Positions 1 to 6,505 of a DNA stretch of 17,096 bases are shown one piece after another. The notes under the pieces are model-generated. The model was given only the letters and a program-made list of their open reading frames with translations, was not told where the DNA came from and made no database searches. This DNA comes from Legionellales bacterium UBA2469. Lineage in GTDB: Bacteria; Pseudomonadota; Gammaproteobacteria; Legionellales; Legionellaceae. The position numbers were made by a program, and so were the translations under genes. The stretch's first letter is position 1. The number at the start of each line of letters is the position of its first letter. Where the stretch lies: positions 1-17,096 of the forward strand of contig DDPL01000063.1 of assembly GCA_002342175.1 (NCBI GenBank), in the 5' to 3' direction.

Positions 1-163
1 TTGGGATTTTTGAATTAAAAAAACCGTGGGTCACACGGGGTTAGCTTGTGAAGTGAACGACAGTAGTCGTCAGCAGCAAGAACCACTTCTGCCATGTTTG
101 ACATGCTATGAGGAATCCTCGTCTCTTCAGAGCGGGGAGGACGTCAAAAGCATGGACGTTTAG
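1..163 (+). pseudogene. C-terminal remnant of an IS200/IS605-family tnpB (transposon-associated nuclease)
   Basis: One forward frame is open from position 14 to the TAG at 161-163. It reads GHTGLACEVN, then a QQEPLLPCL stretch, then EESSSLQSGEDVK. That order (a GHTxLAC-like segment, a basic or QEP segment, then EESPSLxxGEDVK over the element's end hairpin) is the usual tail of TnpB (OrfB) proteins of IS200/IS605 elements. An in-frame TGA lies at 11-13, just before the recognisable segment, so the gene looks disrupted; the window edge hides the rest. TnpB is an RNA-guided nuclease related to Cas12 ancestors. The call rests on remembered family resemblance of a short tail, so it is moderate. 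Confidence 0.55.
108..150 (+). mobile_element. Probable right-end hairpin of the IS200/IS605-type remnant
   Basis: The segment holds an imperfect stem-loop: outer arms TCCTC and GAGGA enclose an inner perfect CTCT-TC-AGAG hairpin, followed by CGTCAA. A GC-rich hairpin overlapping or just after the tnpB stop is typical of the right end of these elements, where it is recognised by the Y1 transposase and, in the transcript, forms part of the guide RNA scaffold. The left end lies outside the window. The exact boundary cannot be fixed without a paralogous copy. Confidence 0.45.
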
Positions 164-498
164 ATTATTAGAGCTGGTGTCATGTTTTCACAATTTGGTT
201 CTAGTTTTTGAGCCAAATATGAAAAACCAAGCCCTAATAATGCAAGTGTTGGAGCAACCAGTAATACCAACATACCTAATGGAAATGTACCCATTAAAAG
301 TGAGAACACTCCACATATAATTGCTGTAGCAAATAAGTCATATTTAACAACTTTTATTAATAAATCATCATTCCACAATTGAAAAGGATCTAGTCTTTCG
401 AAATGTCCGCAAAAACCAACATTCTGAATGTATAGAATGCTTTGGCCTGTATATCTTAAGCCTTCGGCTATATCTTTAAATAAACCAGAAAATGTCAT
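160..498 (-). CDS. Small hypothetical membrane protein (112 residues)
   Basis: I do not recognise the family. The first half (about 1-50) is soluble and carries FSGLFKDIAEGLRYTG and a Cys/His pair near 30-32. Residues about 55-72 and 74-95 form two hydrophobic segments separated by a short Thr-Phe-Pro turn, a helical hairpin likely to insert in a membrane; a charged tail follows. The start is the ATG at 496-498, with a weak GGA-type ribosome binding site. The stop falls about ten bases beyond the end of the IS remnant, so the C-terminus may be natural or may have been changed by the insertion. Base composition matches its neighbours. Small hydrophobic-hairpin proteins occur among translocated proteins of Legionellales, but nothing here proves export. 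Confidence 0.5.
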   Translation of the reverse strand: MTFSGLFKDIAEGLRYTGQSILYIQNVGFCGHFERLDPFQLWNDDLLIKVVKYDLFATAIICGVFSLLMGTFPLGMLVLLVAPTLALLGLGFSYLAQKLEPNCENMTPALII

Positions 499-593
499 AA
501 ATAATCATTCCAAAAATGAGAAATATTGTAACTTAATTTTGATTAATATAAATTAATTTTCATTACGTTTAAAAATAAACCATCTAGAGAGGA

Positions 594-619
594 TGAGCGA
601 TCAATGACACCATCGCTCA
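594..619. terminator. Stem-loop between two minus-strand genes, possible terminator
   Basis: TGAGCGAT (594-601) pairs with ATCGCTCA (612-619) around a 10-base loop. It sits 13 bases beyond the stop of the 363-residue gene. The T-run (after three As) lies on the plus-strand side, while the minus strand has no T-run, so this is at best a weak terminator for the minus-strand gene. Confidence 0.35.
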
Positions 620-631
620 AATTTTTTCTTC

Positions 632-1723
632 TTATCTCATCATGGCTAGATTATCAATTTTGAGTGGTGTTAAGGACTGTTCCAAAGCTCGACACTCTTC
701 TAGGATTTTATTGGTGATTTTTTCATGCGTAAAATGTATTTGTGCATAGGATTTTATAACATGTAGTACAGACTTAAACTTATCAAATTTTTCTGGTGAA
801 TCTTCTTTTGTTGCCACCGATCGCATCAATTTCTCTAATTTTAAAAAGGCATCTTGTATGCGAACAGCCGTAGTTGTTTCATCCACTAAGTTTGAAATCA
901 CATTATAAAATGCATGGATTTGTTCAATTTCATCAACGTCTGAGTATAGAAATGAATTGAGTGCATCTTCAAGTTCTAATCGATGATCGGCAACGCCATA
1001 ATCCTGTATAAATCGGACAGCAGGAATCGATAATACAATTTTTTTATTCAGCTGAAACTTTTCAATCATCATAGGTGGGAGATTAAAGCCTAACTTATAA
1101 GCATGTTCTAGTAATTCTGTTATGGATCTACAACTAGCCAACGATTCAACATGCCCATTGGGCTCAGGTAACCTTGCAAAATCAGAGGTTTCACTAAGTT
1201 TTTTTAAAAAATCTTTTCGCTCTTTGTTCGCGGTTGTGCGTAATAATTCCTTTGCTTTATGAGCAATACTGACCATAAGCACTTGCTTTAATCGATTATC
1301 AATATTTCGACTAAACAATGATTCTACTTTTCTTTCTAGTTCTTCATAATCTCGAATTTTGACATGAGCTTCAAAATGGTTATTGACTGTACGAAAAAAG
1401 GAATGACATAACTCAATCACTGATACAGTGCTTTCAGCACTAATAGATTGCATAATATTTGCAACACTCATTTCTCTACTTTTTAAAATAGCTAAAGTTG
1501 AAAATATTTTATGTCTGAAAAATTGGTATTGCTTTTGACTATTCTTTAATTGCTCAAATTTCTCAATCGCTTGAACGTGTAAATTTAGTTGATTGATGTG
1601 ATAAAGCTGAATTTCTCGCACAATTAGGTCATAAATTTTTTCCAAGTAAATTGTGCTTGTTTTGTCTAATTTATTAATTTTTTCAATTAAGGAAAGAGAT
1701 GCGACTTCATATTGATGAGGCAT
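632..1723 (-). CDS. Hypothetical helix-rich protein (363 residues), possible secreted effector
   Basis: No family is recognised. The protein is soluble and predicted almost entirely alpha-helical: charged amphipathic segments run throughout, with no signal peptide or membrane segment. A Pro/Gly break near the middle (LPEPNGH, then FNLPPMM) separates two helical halves. The region near residues 270-345, with the pattern VISNLVDE, RIQDAFLKLEKLM, FKSVLHVIKS, resembles a pattern repeated in the C-terminal half of the divergent phosphatase-like gene at 2084. The tail is Glu-rich (ILEECRALEQ) and ends in hydrophobic and basic residues, loosely like Dot/Icm export signals; this is inference. The frame extends to a TTG at 1732, but I chose the ATG at 1721-1723 as the more usual codon; neither has a clear Shine-Dalgarno sequence. 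Confidence 0.65.
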   Translation of the reverse strand: MPHQYEVASLSLIEKINKLDKTSTIYLEKIYDLIVREIQLYHINQLNLHVQAIEKFEQLKNSQKQYQFFRHKIFSTLAILKSREMSVANIMQSISAESTVSVIELCHSFFRTVNNHFEAHVKIRDYEELERKVESLFSRNIDNRLKQVLMVSIAHKAKELLRTTANKERKDFLKKLSETSDFARLPEPNGHVESLASCRSITELLEHAYKLGFNLPPMMIEKFQLNKKIVLSIPAVRFIQDYGVADHRLELEDALNSFLYSDVDEIEQIHAFYNVISNLVDETTTAVRIQDAFLKLEKLMRSVATKEDSPEKFDKFKSVLHVIKSYAQIHFTHEKITNKILEECRALEQSLTPLKIDNLAMMR

Positions 1724-1777
1724 GGATATCAAATGGTTGAATAAAAAAAATGCATGTTATCATATTTATTTTTGTTT

Positions 1778-1804
1778 AAAAAGAGGCTCTAGGGACGAGC
1801 CTCT
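1778..1804 (-). terminator. Rho-independent terminator of the 22-residue peptide gene
   Basis: AGAGGCTC (1782-1789) pairs perfectly with GAGCCTCT (1797-1804) around a 7-base loop. On the minus strand the stem is followed by a short T-run. It begins about ten bases after the stop of the small peptide gene and about 55 bases before the start of the 363-residue gene. It could end the peptide transcript completely or act as an attenuator for the next gene. Confidence 0.6.
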
Positions 1805-1814
1805 ATAACGCATC

Positions 1815-1883
1815 TTATCGTTGATTGTTCACTTTAACCGGTTGTCTGGAAGAAAATTGAATTTTTTCAGTTGGTTGCATCAT
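1815..1883 (-). CDS. Probable 22-residue peptide gene
   Basis: The minus strand encodes MMQPTEKIQF followed by SSRQPVKVNNQR and TAA. The peptide is polar and basic, with no hydrophobic segment or cysteine. What supports it as a gene is the context: a consensus AGGAG (1891-1895) seven bases before the first ATG, a TATAAT box (1905-1910) upstream of that, and a hairpin terminator about ten bases after the stop. Two consecutive ATG codons make the exact start ambiguous by one residue. The function is unknown: it may be a free peptide, a leader peptide for the 363-residue gene, or the apparent coding part of a small RNA. I know of no family that matches. Confidence 0.45.
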   Translation of the reverse strand: MMQPTEKIQFSSRQPVKVNNQR

Positions 1884-1904
1884 CTTGAAACTCCTTTTTT
1901 TATA

Positions 1905-1935
1905 ATTATAAAAGTTAAAACACTGTTGTTTTAAC
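1905..1935 (-). promoter_or_regulatory. Promoter with overlapping palindrome upstream of the peptide gene
   Basis: On the minus strand TATAAT (1905-1910) is preceded at 18 bases by TTAAAA (1929-1934). The -35 region lies within a perfect 8-base inverted repeat, GTTAAAAC (1914-1921) and GTTTTAAC (1928-1935), with a 6-base spacer. A palindrome across the -35 and spacer is the expected place for a dimeric repressor. Such AT-rich repeats can arise by chance, so the operator call is inference. Confidence 0.4.
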
Positions 1936-1991
1936 TGGCGATTTGGACCGATTGAATTGTAGTTAAATGGGTTAGAATTTTCAAAACCTTT

Positions 1992-2050
1992 TGCTCATTT
2001 TGAGCATCTCATTTGAAAATTAATTACAAATCCACCATATGGTCTATAAT
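1992..2050 (+). promoter_or_regulatory. Candidate promoter region of the phosphatase-like gene
   Basis: A TATAAT hexamer at 2045-2050 lies 33 bases before the ATG at 2084; the -35 region is weak (TTACAA at 2024-2029, short spacing). Further up, TGCTCA (1992-1997) and TGAGCA (2001-2006) form a 6-base inverted repeat around TTT, a possible activator or repressor site. A weak -35 with an upstream palindrome would suit an activator-dependent promoter. Confidence 0.35.
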
Positions 2051-2083
2051 TAAATCATAAAGGCTCTTTTGGGATCTAAAGAA

Positions 2084-4033
2084 ATGGTTTTTACTTACCA
2101 AGCAATCACTGCAAATTGTGGTAATAATGATTTTGGGCCGCAGGCCACACATTTATTGTGCGAACACATTAATCAAAATCCTTGCGATTTCTACATCCTC
2201 AATCTACAAGAGGCTCAATATAGTTTCATCGAGAGCACCTTGAAAACGTTATTGGGAGAAACCTATGAAGTTATCAAATGTGCTTCCATGGATACCCTCA
2301 CAAACATAAATAGTATGGGTGCATATATCACTCAAAATGGTGTTGGAATTGCAAACATCCTCATTTATAATAAATCTAAATACACGCACCAAATCGATAG
2401 CGAAATTGCTAAGCGACGTTATACAAGTCTTTCAGATCCTGATAGTGAACTTAAAGGTTATAATAAAGGTGGTGTTTGCTCCATAGTAACCCTGAAATCT
2501 CAGGAATCACCTGATGACGAGTCGATTAAAATACAGATGATATCTGGACATCTCGATGCAAACTCTCCTGCCAAACGGGCAAAAGACTGGAAAAATATTC
2601 AAGAAATAGCTTCTGTTACGCTAACAGAAACATCGACATGGGAAGATTTGATTTCAAGCTTACCAGATCTTAGAATTTCTGGAATAGATTGTAATACTCG
2701 GGATTTAATCACTACCCCTGATACGCCTATTATGACGTTAGATGATGTGGAGGTAAAAGGGTTTAATCAATTTCCATTGGGCAATTTGCGCTTCTCCAGT
2801 ACAGAAACTTATATTCCAAAAGAAACACATAAAGAAGAAAAAAAAGCTAGGTATGGAACTCAAGGATACACATTATCTGGCTCTCTTGACGTCAATGAAA
2901 TACTTAACTACCAGCCTCCTGAATTTGAAAATTTGGATATTGAAAGCTCCGTTAGTCTTGACCCTGACGAAAATCACCCAAGAGACCATAAAATCATCAT
3001 TACACCAACACTTACAATTGAAAAATTAAATGATTTTGAACATGTAAAGCTTCATTTAAGTATACTTTTAGTAAAGGCATCACCATTGTTAGCAGATGCC
3101 ATGACGAAATTAAGCGACAGCCCTGAATCCCGTCAAAAATTATTAGAGATATTTCGATTATTAATTGCCAAAGATGGATTATTATTTAAAATTCAAAGTT
3201 TATATCATCATAAATTAGACTTTATCAACAACATGAAAGAATTAAAAAGATCACCTCGGGTCATTGATGATTATAAACATCATTTTTTTTCATCCCTTTC
3301 CTGGCTTTATGATTTGCGAATAGAAAACATATCCGATATAGTTCCAAAATTAAACGACGAAATTAAAAAAACAACTGAATTACTAAATAATCCACCAGTC
3401 ATTCGTTCACTCGAAGAATTAAAAAAAGACTGTTGCAATATTTTAAAAAGATATGAAACTCAAAAATCCTCTAGTTTAATCTCTTATTTTTTGGCATCAA
3501 GCAAACAAGCAATAAAAAAAGCTGCCATACAAAATTTGATTACAATCATCAATGCTTCAAATTCAACTGAAGATATATCAGTGGCCTTTCTTAATATAAA
3601 AAGAAACTCGGAACTCTTTGTTAAGTCAGGTGAAGATGTAACAATTGGTGTATTAGCTACACTCATACAAGAAGCTGAAAAATTAATTAAAGATTCTGAT
3701 GTGCTCTCATTCGAAGATGAGAACCGCTTTCCCAATTTAAAAAAATGGGTCATTAATAAATTAGATTCCTATTCCACCTTACCTAAGGAGAATCCCGCAA
3801 GAAATGCTGCAAGTATTGAGAAAAAAATTAATGCTTGTCACGAATTAATTGCTATCGTAGCCGATAGCAATGATATCGAAGAGATATTTAATGGTATAAG
3901 TCGTTATAGAGCCTTACACATTAGGGACTTATTCAAAGGATCTTCTGGAAAATTTTCCCAGATTGTTGACGATTGTTTGGAGATGACGCTTCGGTACATG
4001 GAACTTGAGCAATCATCTCAACTCAAAAAATAG
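2084..4033 (+). CDS. Endonuclease/exonuclease/phosphatase-fold protein with long helical C-terminus, putative effector (649 residues)
   Basis: Residues about 5-310 carry the ordered motifs of the EEP superfamily: ANCGN near 10-14 (Asn), NLQEAQ at 40-45 (metal-binding Glu43), YNKGG at 126-130, SGHLDAN at 154-160 (His156) with Arg165 and Asp168 after it, SGIDCNT at 199-205 (Asp202, Asn204) and RDHK at 300-303 (Asp301, His302). The NKGG and SGHL segments with the following R..D most resemble inositol-polyphosphate 5-phosphatases rather than DNA-repair nucleases, so a phosphoinositide or inositol phosphate substrate is plausible but unproven. Residues about 311-649 are helical and contain repeat-like units. 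There is no signal peptide or membrane segment; the tail is Glu-rich and ends in KK. An in-frame TTG at 2069 would add five residues; I chose the ATG because it leaves a normal leader after the TATAAT. The gene is convergent with its neighbour (5-base gap). Confidence 0.75.
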   Translation: MVFTYQAITANCGNNDFGPQATHLLCEHINQNPCDFYILNLQEAQYSFIESTLKTLLGETYEVIKCASMDTLTNINSMGAYITQNGVGIANILIYNKSKYTHQIDSEIAKRRYTSLSDPDSELKGYNKGGVCSIVTLKSQESPDDESIKIQMISGHLDANSPAKRAKDWKNIQEIASVTLTETSTWEDLISSLPDLRISGIDCNTRDLITTPDTPIMTLDDVEVKGFNQFPLGNLRFSSTETYIPKETHKEEKKARYGTQGYTLSGSLDVNEILNYQPPEFENLDIESSVSLDPDENHPRDHKIIITPTLTIEKLNDFEHVKLHLSILLVKASPLLADAMTKLSDSPESRQKLLEIFRLLIAKDGLLFKIQSLYHHKLDFINNMKELKRSPRVIDDYKHHFFSSLSWLYDLRIENISDIVPKLNDEIKKTTELLNNPPVIRSLEELKKDCCNILKRYETQKSSSLISYFLASSKQAIKKAAIQNLITIINASNSTEDISVAFLNIKRNSELFVKSGEDVTIGVLATLIQEAEKLIKDSDVLSFEDENRFPNLKKWVINKLDSYSTLPKENPARNAASIEKKINACHELIAIVADSNDIEEIFNGISRYRALHIRDLFKGSSGKFSQIVDDCLEMTLRYMELEQSSQLKK

Positions 4034-4038
4034 TGAAC

Positions 4039-4803
4039 TTATTTAGTTGGTTTGGGTCGCATACTTTGTTGCATGGAGAGCTTTTTATTATTCGCTAGCT
4101 CCTGTTCTTCTTTTTTCTTACGGGCAAGTTCTTGTTCGACCATAAGTTTATAAAAAACATTTAGGGTTTGTCGAGGAACTAAACGATGAGGTTCTTGTTG
4201 CTCCATTTCTTGTTTTTGTAATCTGCTTTGGCGGTTTGACGGCGTTCTATTCATCTGAGGTTGCATCTGATTGGCTAGTCTGAGCTGTTGTAACTGCCTA
4301 GAAACCATTGTAATTTGAGCAATTTGTTCTGATAATGTATTTGACGATTGTTGCCTGGCCACAGCAGCAGTTCCTCTTCTGACACGTTGCGGTGTTTGAC
4401 GAATCACGGCCTGCGGGACCAGATTTTGGTTAAAATTATTTTGTAAAGCATTAACATTTGTTTGTTGAGGCATAACTTCTGGATTCATTTGCATCACAAA
4501 TTCATCCGATTTTTTTCGCCCTTTTCCTTTTGTCAATTCATCTTTTAAATAATTTTCCTTCAAAATAAAGTAATCATGCACAGAACGTTCCGCCTGCCTT
4601 TTAAAATCTTTAGAAGGTGATATTTTCTGTGTTAAATGCAGTTTGTAAATTTCGTCTTTGGGCAAGTCGCCAAGTCTTTCAACATAGACCTCACCCTTTT
4701 TTAACAAGAGCCTTTTTAAAAACTTTACCAGTTCTTTGAGAATATCCTCATCGTTAAAATAGGGTATTGTGATTACCGTTTCATTCGTTTTATTTATAGG
4801 CAT
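4039..4803 (-). CDS. Hypothetical basic, glutamine-rich protein (254 residues)
   Basis: The family is not recognised. Residues 1-100 look like a small folded helical domain (ILKELVKFLKRLLLKKGEVYVERLGDL) ending in a Lys-rich patch (KGKGRKK). Residues about 105-205 are low-complexity, rich in Gln, Asn, Arg and Met, and probably disordered or coiled. Residues about 212-245 form a charged helix (VEQELARKKKEEQELANNKK). There is no signal peptide or membrane segment. A consensus AAGG lies seven bases before the ATG and overlaps the stop of the Host_attach gene upstream, so the two genes are translationally coupled and probably work together. The basic, Q-rich composition would suit nucleic-acid or protein scaffolding; this is inference. 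Confidence 0.65.
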   Translation of the reverse strand: MPINKTNETVITIPYFNDEDILKELVKFLKRLLLKKGEVYVERLGDLPKDEIYKLHLTQKISPSKDFKRQAERSVHDYFILKENYLKDELTKGKGRKKSDEFVMQMNPEVMPQQTNVNALQNNFNQNLVPQAVIRQTPQRVRRGTAAVARQQSSNTLSEQIAQITMVSRQLQQLRLANQMQPQMNRTPSNRQSRLQKQEMEQQEPHRLVPRQTLNVFYKLMVEQELARKKKEEQELANNKKLSMQQSMRPKPTK

Positions 4804-4812
4804 TTTATTTCC

Positions 4813-5265
4813 TTAAATATAATGATATCTTTGAATAACATTCAACAATTGATGTTGATTCATATGTGCAATATCTTTGTCTATATTCAAATCTAACATA
4901 CGATTTAAATGTTTGCTAAATGTATGTCGAAATAACCCTTTCATATGTGGTGGAGAGATGACGACCAAGTGTTTAAAAAGATTACGTTTACGCGCGGATT
5001 CAAGCCAATTTCGAATCTCTTGAGAAAACTGCTTAATTTTATTTTTTTTCAAGTCTGAGTGAGGTGAAAATGTTCCGTTCCCTCCTGCATTTCCTCTAAA
5101 TCGACCTAAACGATCGTGTCCTAAATCAATATCTTTGAGTTGATTTTCAGGATGTAATAATTCTTTAACTAAATTAATTTCTTCTGGTTTGCGGTGATAT
5201 TCATAAACTCGACAGCTGCTGGCATCAGCAACAACGACCCAGGTATCCCTGCCATTTGTTCTCAT
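4813..5265 (-). CDS. Host_attach-family protein ("required for attachment to host cells", PF10116-like)
   Basis: The 150-residue protein has the family's plan: an N-terminal beta strand WVVVADASSCRVYE (9-22), an LLHPENQLKDIDLGHDRLGR block (36-55), a Gly-rich turn, a long helix FSQEIRNWLESARKRNLF (80-97), the strand LVVISPPHMKGLFRHTFS (100-117) and a KDI segment near 130. The family name comes from Agrobacterium plant attachment, but the fold is related to eRF1-like domains and the biochemical role is not settled. The ATG at 5265 has a strong GGAG eight bases upstream. It is the first gene of a two-gene operon with the Gln-rich protein. The only unusual feature is this downstream partner, which I do not recall accompanying the family. 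Confidence 0.8.
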   Translation of the reverse strand: MRTNGRDTWVVVADASSCRVYEYHRKPEEINLVKELLHPENQLKDIDLGHDRLGRFRGNAGGNGTFSPHSDLKKNKIKQFSQEIRNWLESARKRNLFKHLVVISPPHMKGLFRHTFSKHLNRMLDLNIDKDIAHMNQHQLLNVIQRYHYI

Positions 5266-5292
5266 GATAACAACTCCTTCATTATTTTTTTC

Positions 5293-5318
5293 TTTTATAC
5301 TTTAAGGATAGTATAAAA
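5293..5318. promoter_or_regulatory. 9-base inverted repeat upstream of the Host_attach operon, candidate operator
   Basis: TTTTATACT (5293-5301) and AGTATAAAA (5310-5318) are perfect inverted repeats with an 8-base spacer, 27 bases before the Host_attach start and after the lpxB stop. Each arm resembles a -10 box. It may be a repressor site over the operon's promoter; a weak terminator for lpxB is less likely because the stem is AT-rich. Confidence 0.4.
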
Positions 5319-5347
5319 TTTAAACAATTATAGGTTTTTCATCATTT

Positions 5348-6505
5348 TTATTTTTTTTCTAACAATTGAGTGCTGACATCTAACAACAAATGATGACTCA
5401 TGGGTTTTAAGATTTCATGAATACTTTGAAGCTTATTGATCATCTGATCTCGCCAGATGGAGGGCGTGATTAATTTGATTATCATTTTTTCCAATTCAAT
5501 TGCATTACAATCTGGCTGTAATAACTCCGGGAACACCAATTGATTTAACAGTAAATTCACAAGTCCCAAATATTTAACTTTCATAAATAAAGTTGCTAAA
5601 TAATAATTAAGCCAACTCGAACGATAAATAATACAACTGGGCTTCATTAATAAGGCGCATTCTAAAGAAGCGGTTCCAGAGGCCACAACAACAGCATCGG
5701 CCGCCTGTACAACCATTTGAGCGTTTCCATCAAAACAAAAATAAGGATATGGGCATTCCTGAAAAAATGACTTAACCCAATACTTATCAAGACTTTTTGC
5801 AATAGGAATAATAATTTTTATTTCCTGCAAACTGGAATGCTTTGCCAAGCGCTTCAAGCTCTCTAACATCACAGGCATGTGGCGAATAACTTCTTGTTTT
5901 CGACTACCAGGTAAAAAAGCAAGGATTCGTTCTGTGGGGCACAATCCCAATTGATTACGACAATTCAATTTTGAAGGTACTTGTGAAATGGATTCCAGTA
6001 AAGGATGACCCACATATGTCGAAGGGATATTTTCTTTATCATATAAAGCCTTTTCAAAAGGCAATATAACAGCCATATGATCGACAACTCTTCGAATGGT
6101 TTCAATTCGACCAGCCTTCCACGCCCATACTTGTGGCGACACATAATATAATATAGGACAAGAAACATTTTTTTTTATCCATTTGGCTAATCTCAAGTTA
6201 AAACCTGGATAATCGACAAGAATCACCAAATCTGGTTTAACTTTTTTCAAATGTGCTTGTATAAGATGAAATGCTTTTCGAATCACATGTAAATGCGACA
6301 AAACACCTGTTAATCCGGTAATTGCTAACGAGGTTAAATCGAAAATCACATCCATACCAGCACTTTTTAAATGGTTGCCGCCAAAGCCCGAGGCTTTAAT
6401 ATCCGGATATTTGGATTGTAATTGTCGAAGGAGTTTTGCTGCGTGCTGATCGCCCGACTCTTCACCGGCGATCAGAACAATATGTTTAAACACAGATAGT
6501 AGCAT
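5348..6505 (-). CDS. lpxB: Lipid-A-disaccharide synthase LpxB
   Basis: LpxB (glycosyltransferase family 19) joins UDP-2,3-diacyl-glucosamine to lipid X, releasing UDP and forming the lipid A disaccharide at the inner face of the cytoplasmic membrane. The 385 residues match the usual length of about 380. Visible motifs are AGEESGDQHAAKLL (13-26), FGGNHLKSAGMD (41-52), DYPGFN with the conserved Asp98, YYVSPQVWAWKAGR (120-133), STYVGHPLLE (162-171), LPGSRKQEV (198-206), and the nucleotide-site segment SGTASLECALLMKP near 275. The start overlaps the end of the oxidoreductase gene by 20 bases, so both are one transcription unit; a GTG at 6493 is an alternative start with an 8-base overlap. Confidence 0.96.
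   Translation of the reverse strand: MLLSVFKHIVLIAGEESGDQHAAKLLRQLQSKYPDIKASGFGGNHLKSAGMDVIFDLTSLAITGLTGVLSHLHVIRKAFHLIQAHLKKVKPDLVILVDYPGFNLRLAKWIKKNVSCPILYYVSPQVWAWKAGRIETIRRVVDHMAVILPFEKALYDKENIPSTYVGHPLLESISQVPSKLNCRNQLGLCPTERILAFLPGSRKQEVIRHMPVMLESLKRLAKHSSLQEIKIIIPIAKSLDKYWVKSFFQECPYPYFCFDGNAQMVVQAADAVVVASGTASLECALLMKPSCIIYRSSWLNYYLATLFMKVKYLGLVNLLLNQLVFPELLQPDCNAIELEKMIIKLITPSIWRDQMINKLQSIHEILKPMSHHLLLDVSTQLLEKK

Noticed and set aside
108..320. Forward 70-residue frame across the IS end
   Set aside because: It runs antisense through the membrane protein gene and starts in the hairpin of the IS end; no ribosome site.
540..570. Paired TTAAT motifs resembling a PmrA-type box upstream of the 112-residue gene
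   Set aside because: The two copies are 10 rather than 11 bases apart and the stretch is simply AT-rich; the flanking consensus bases are absent.
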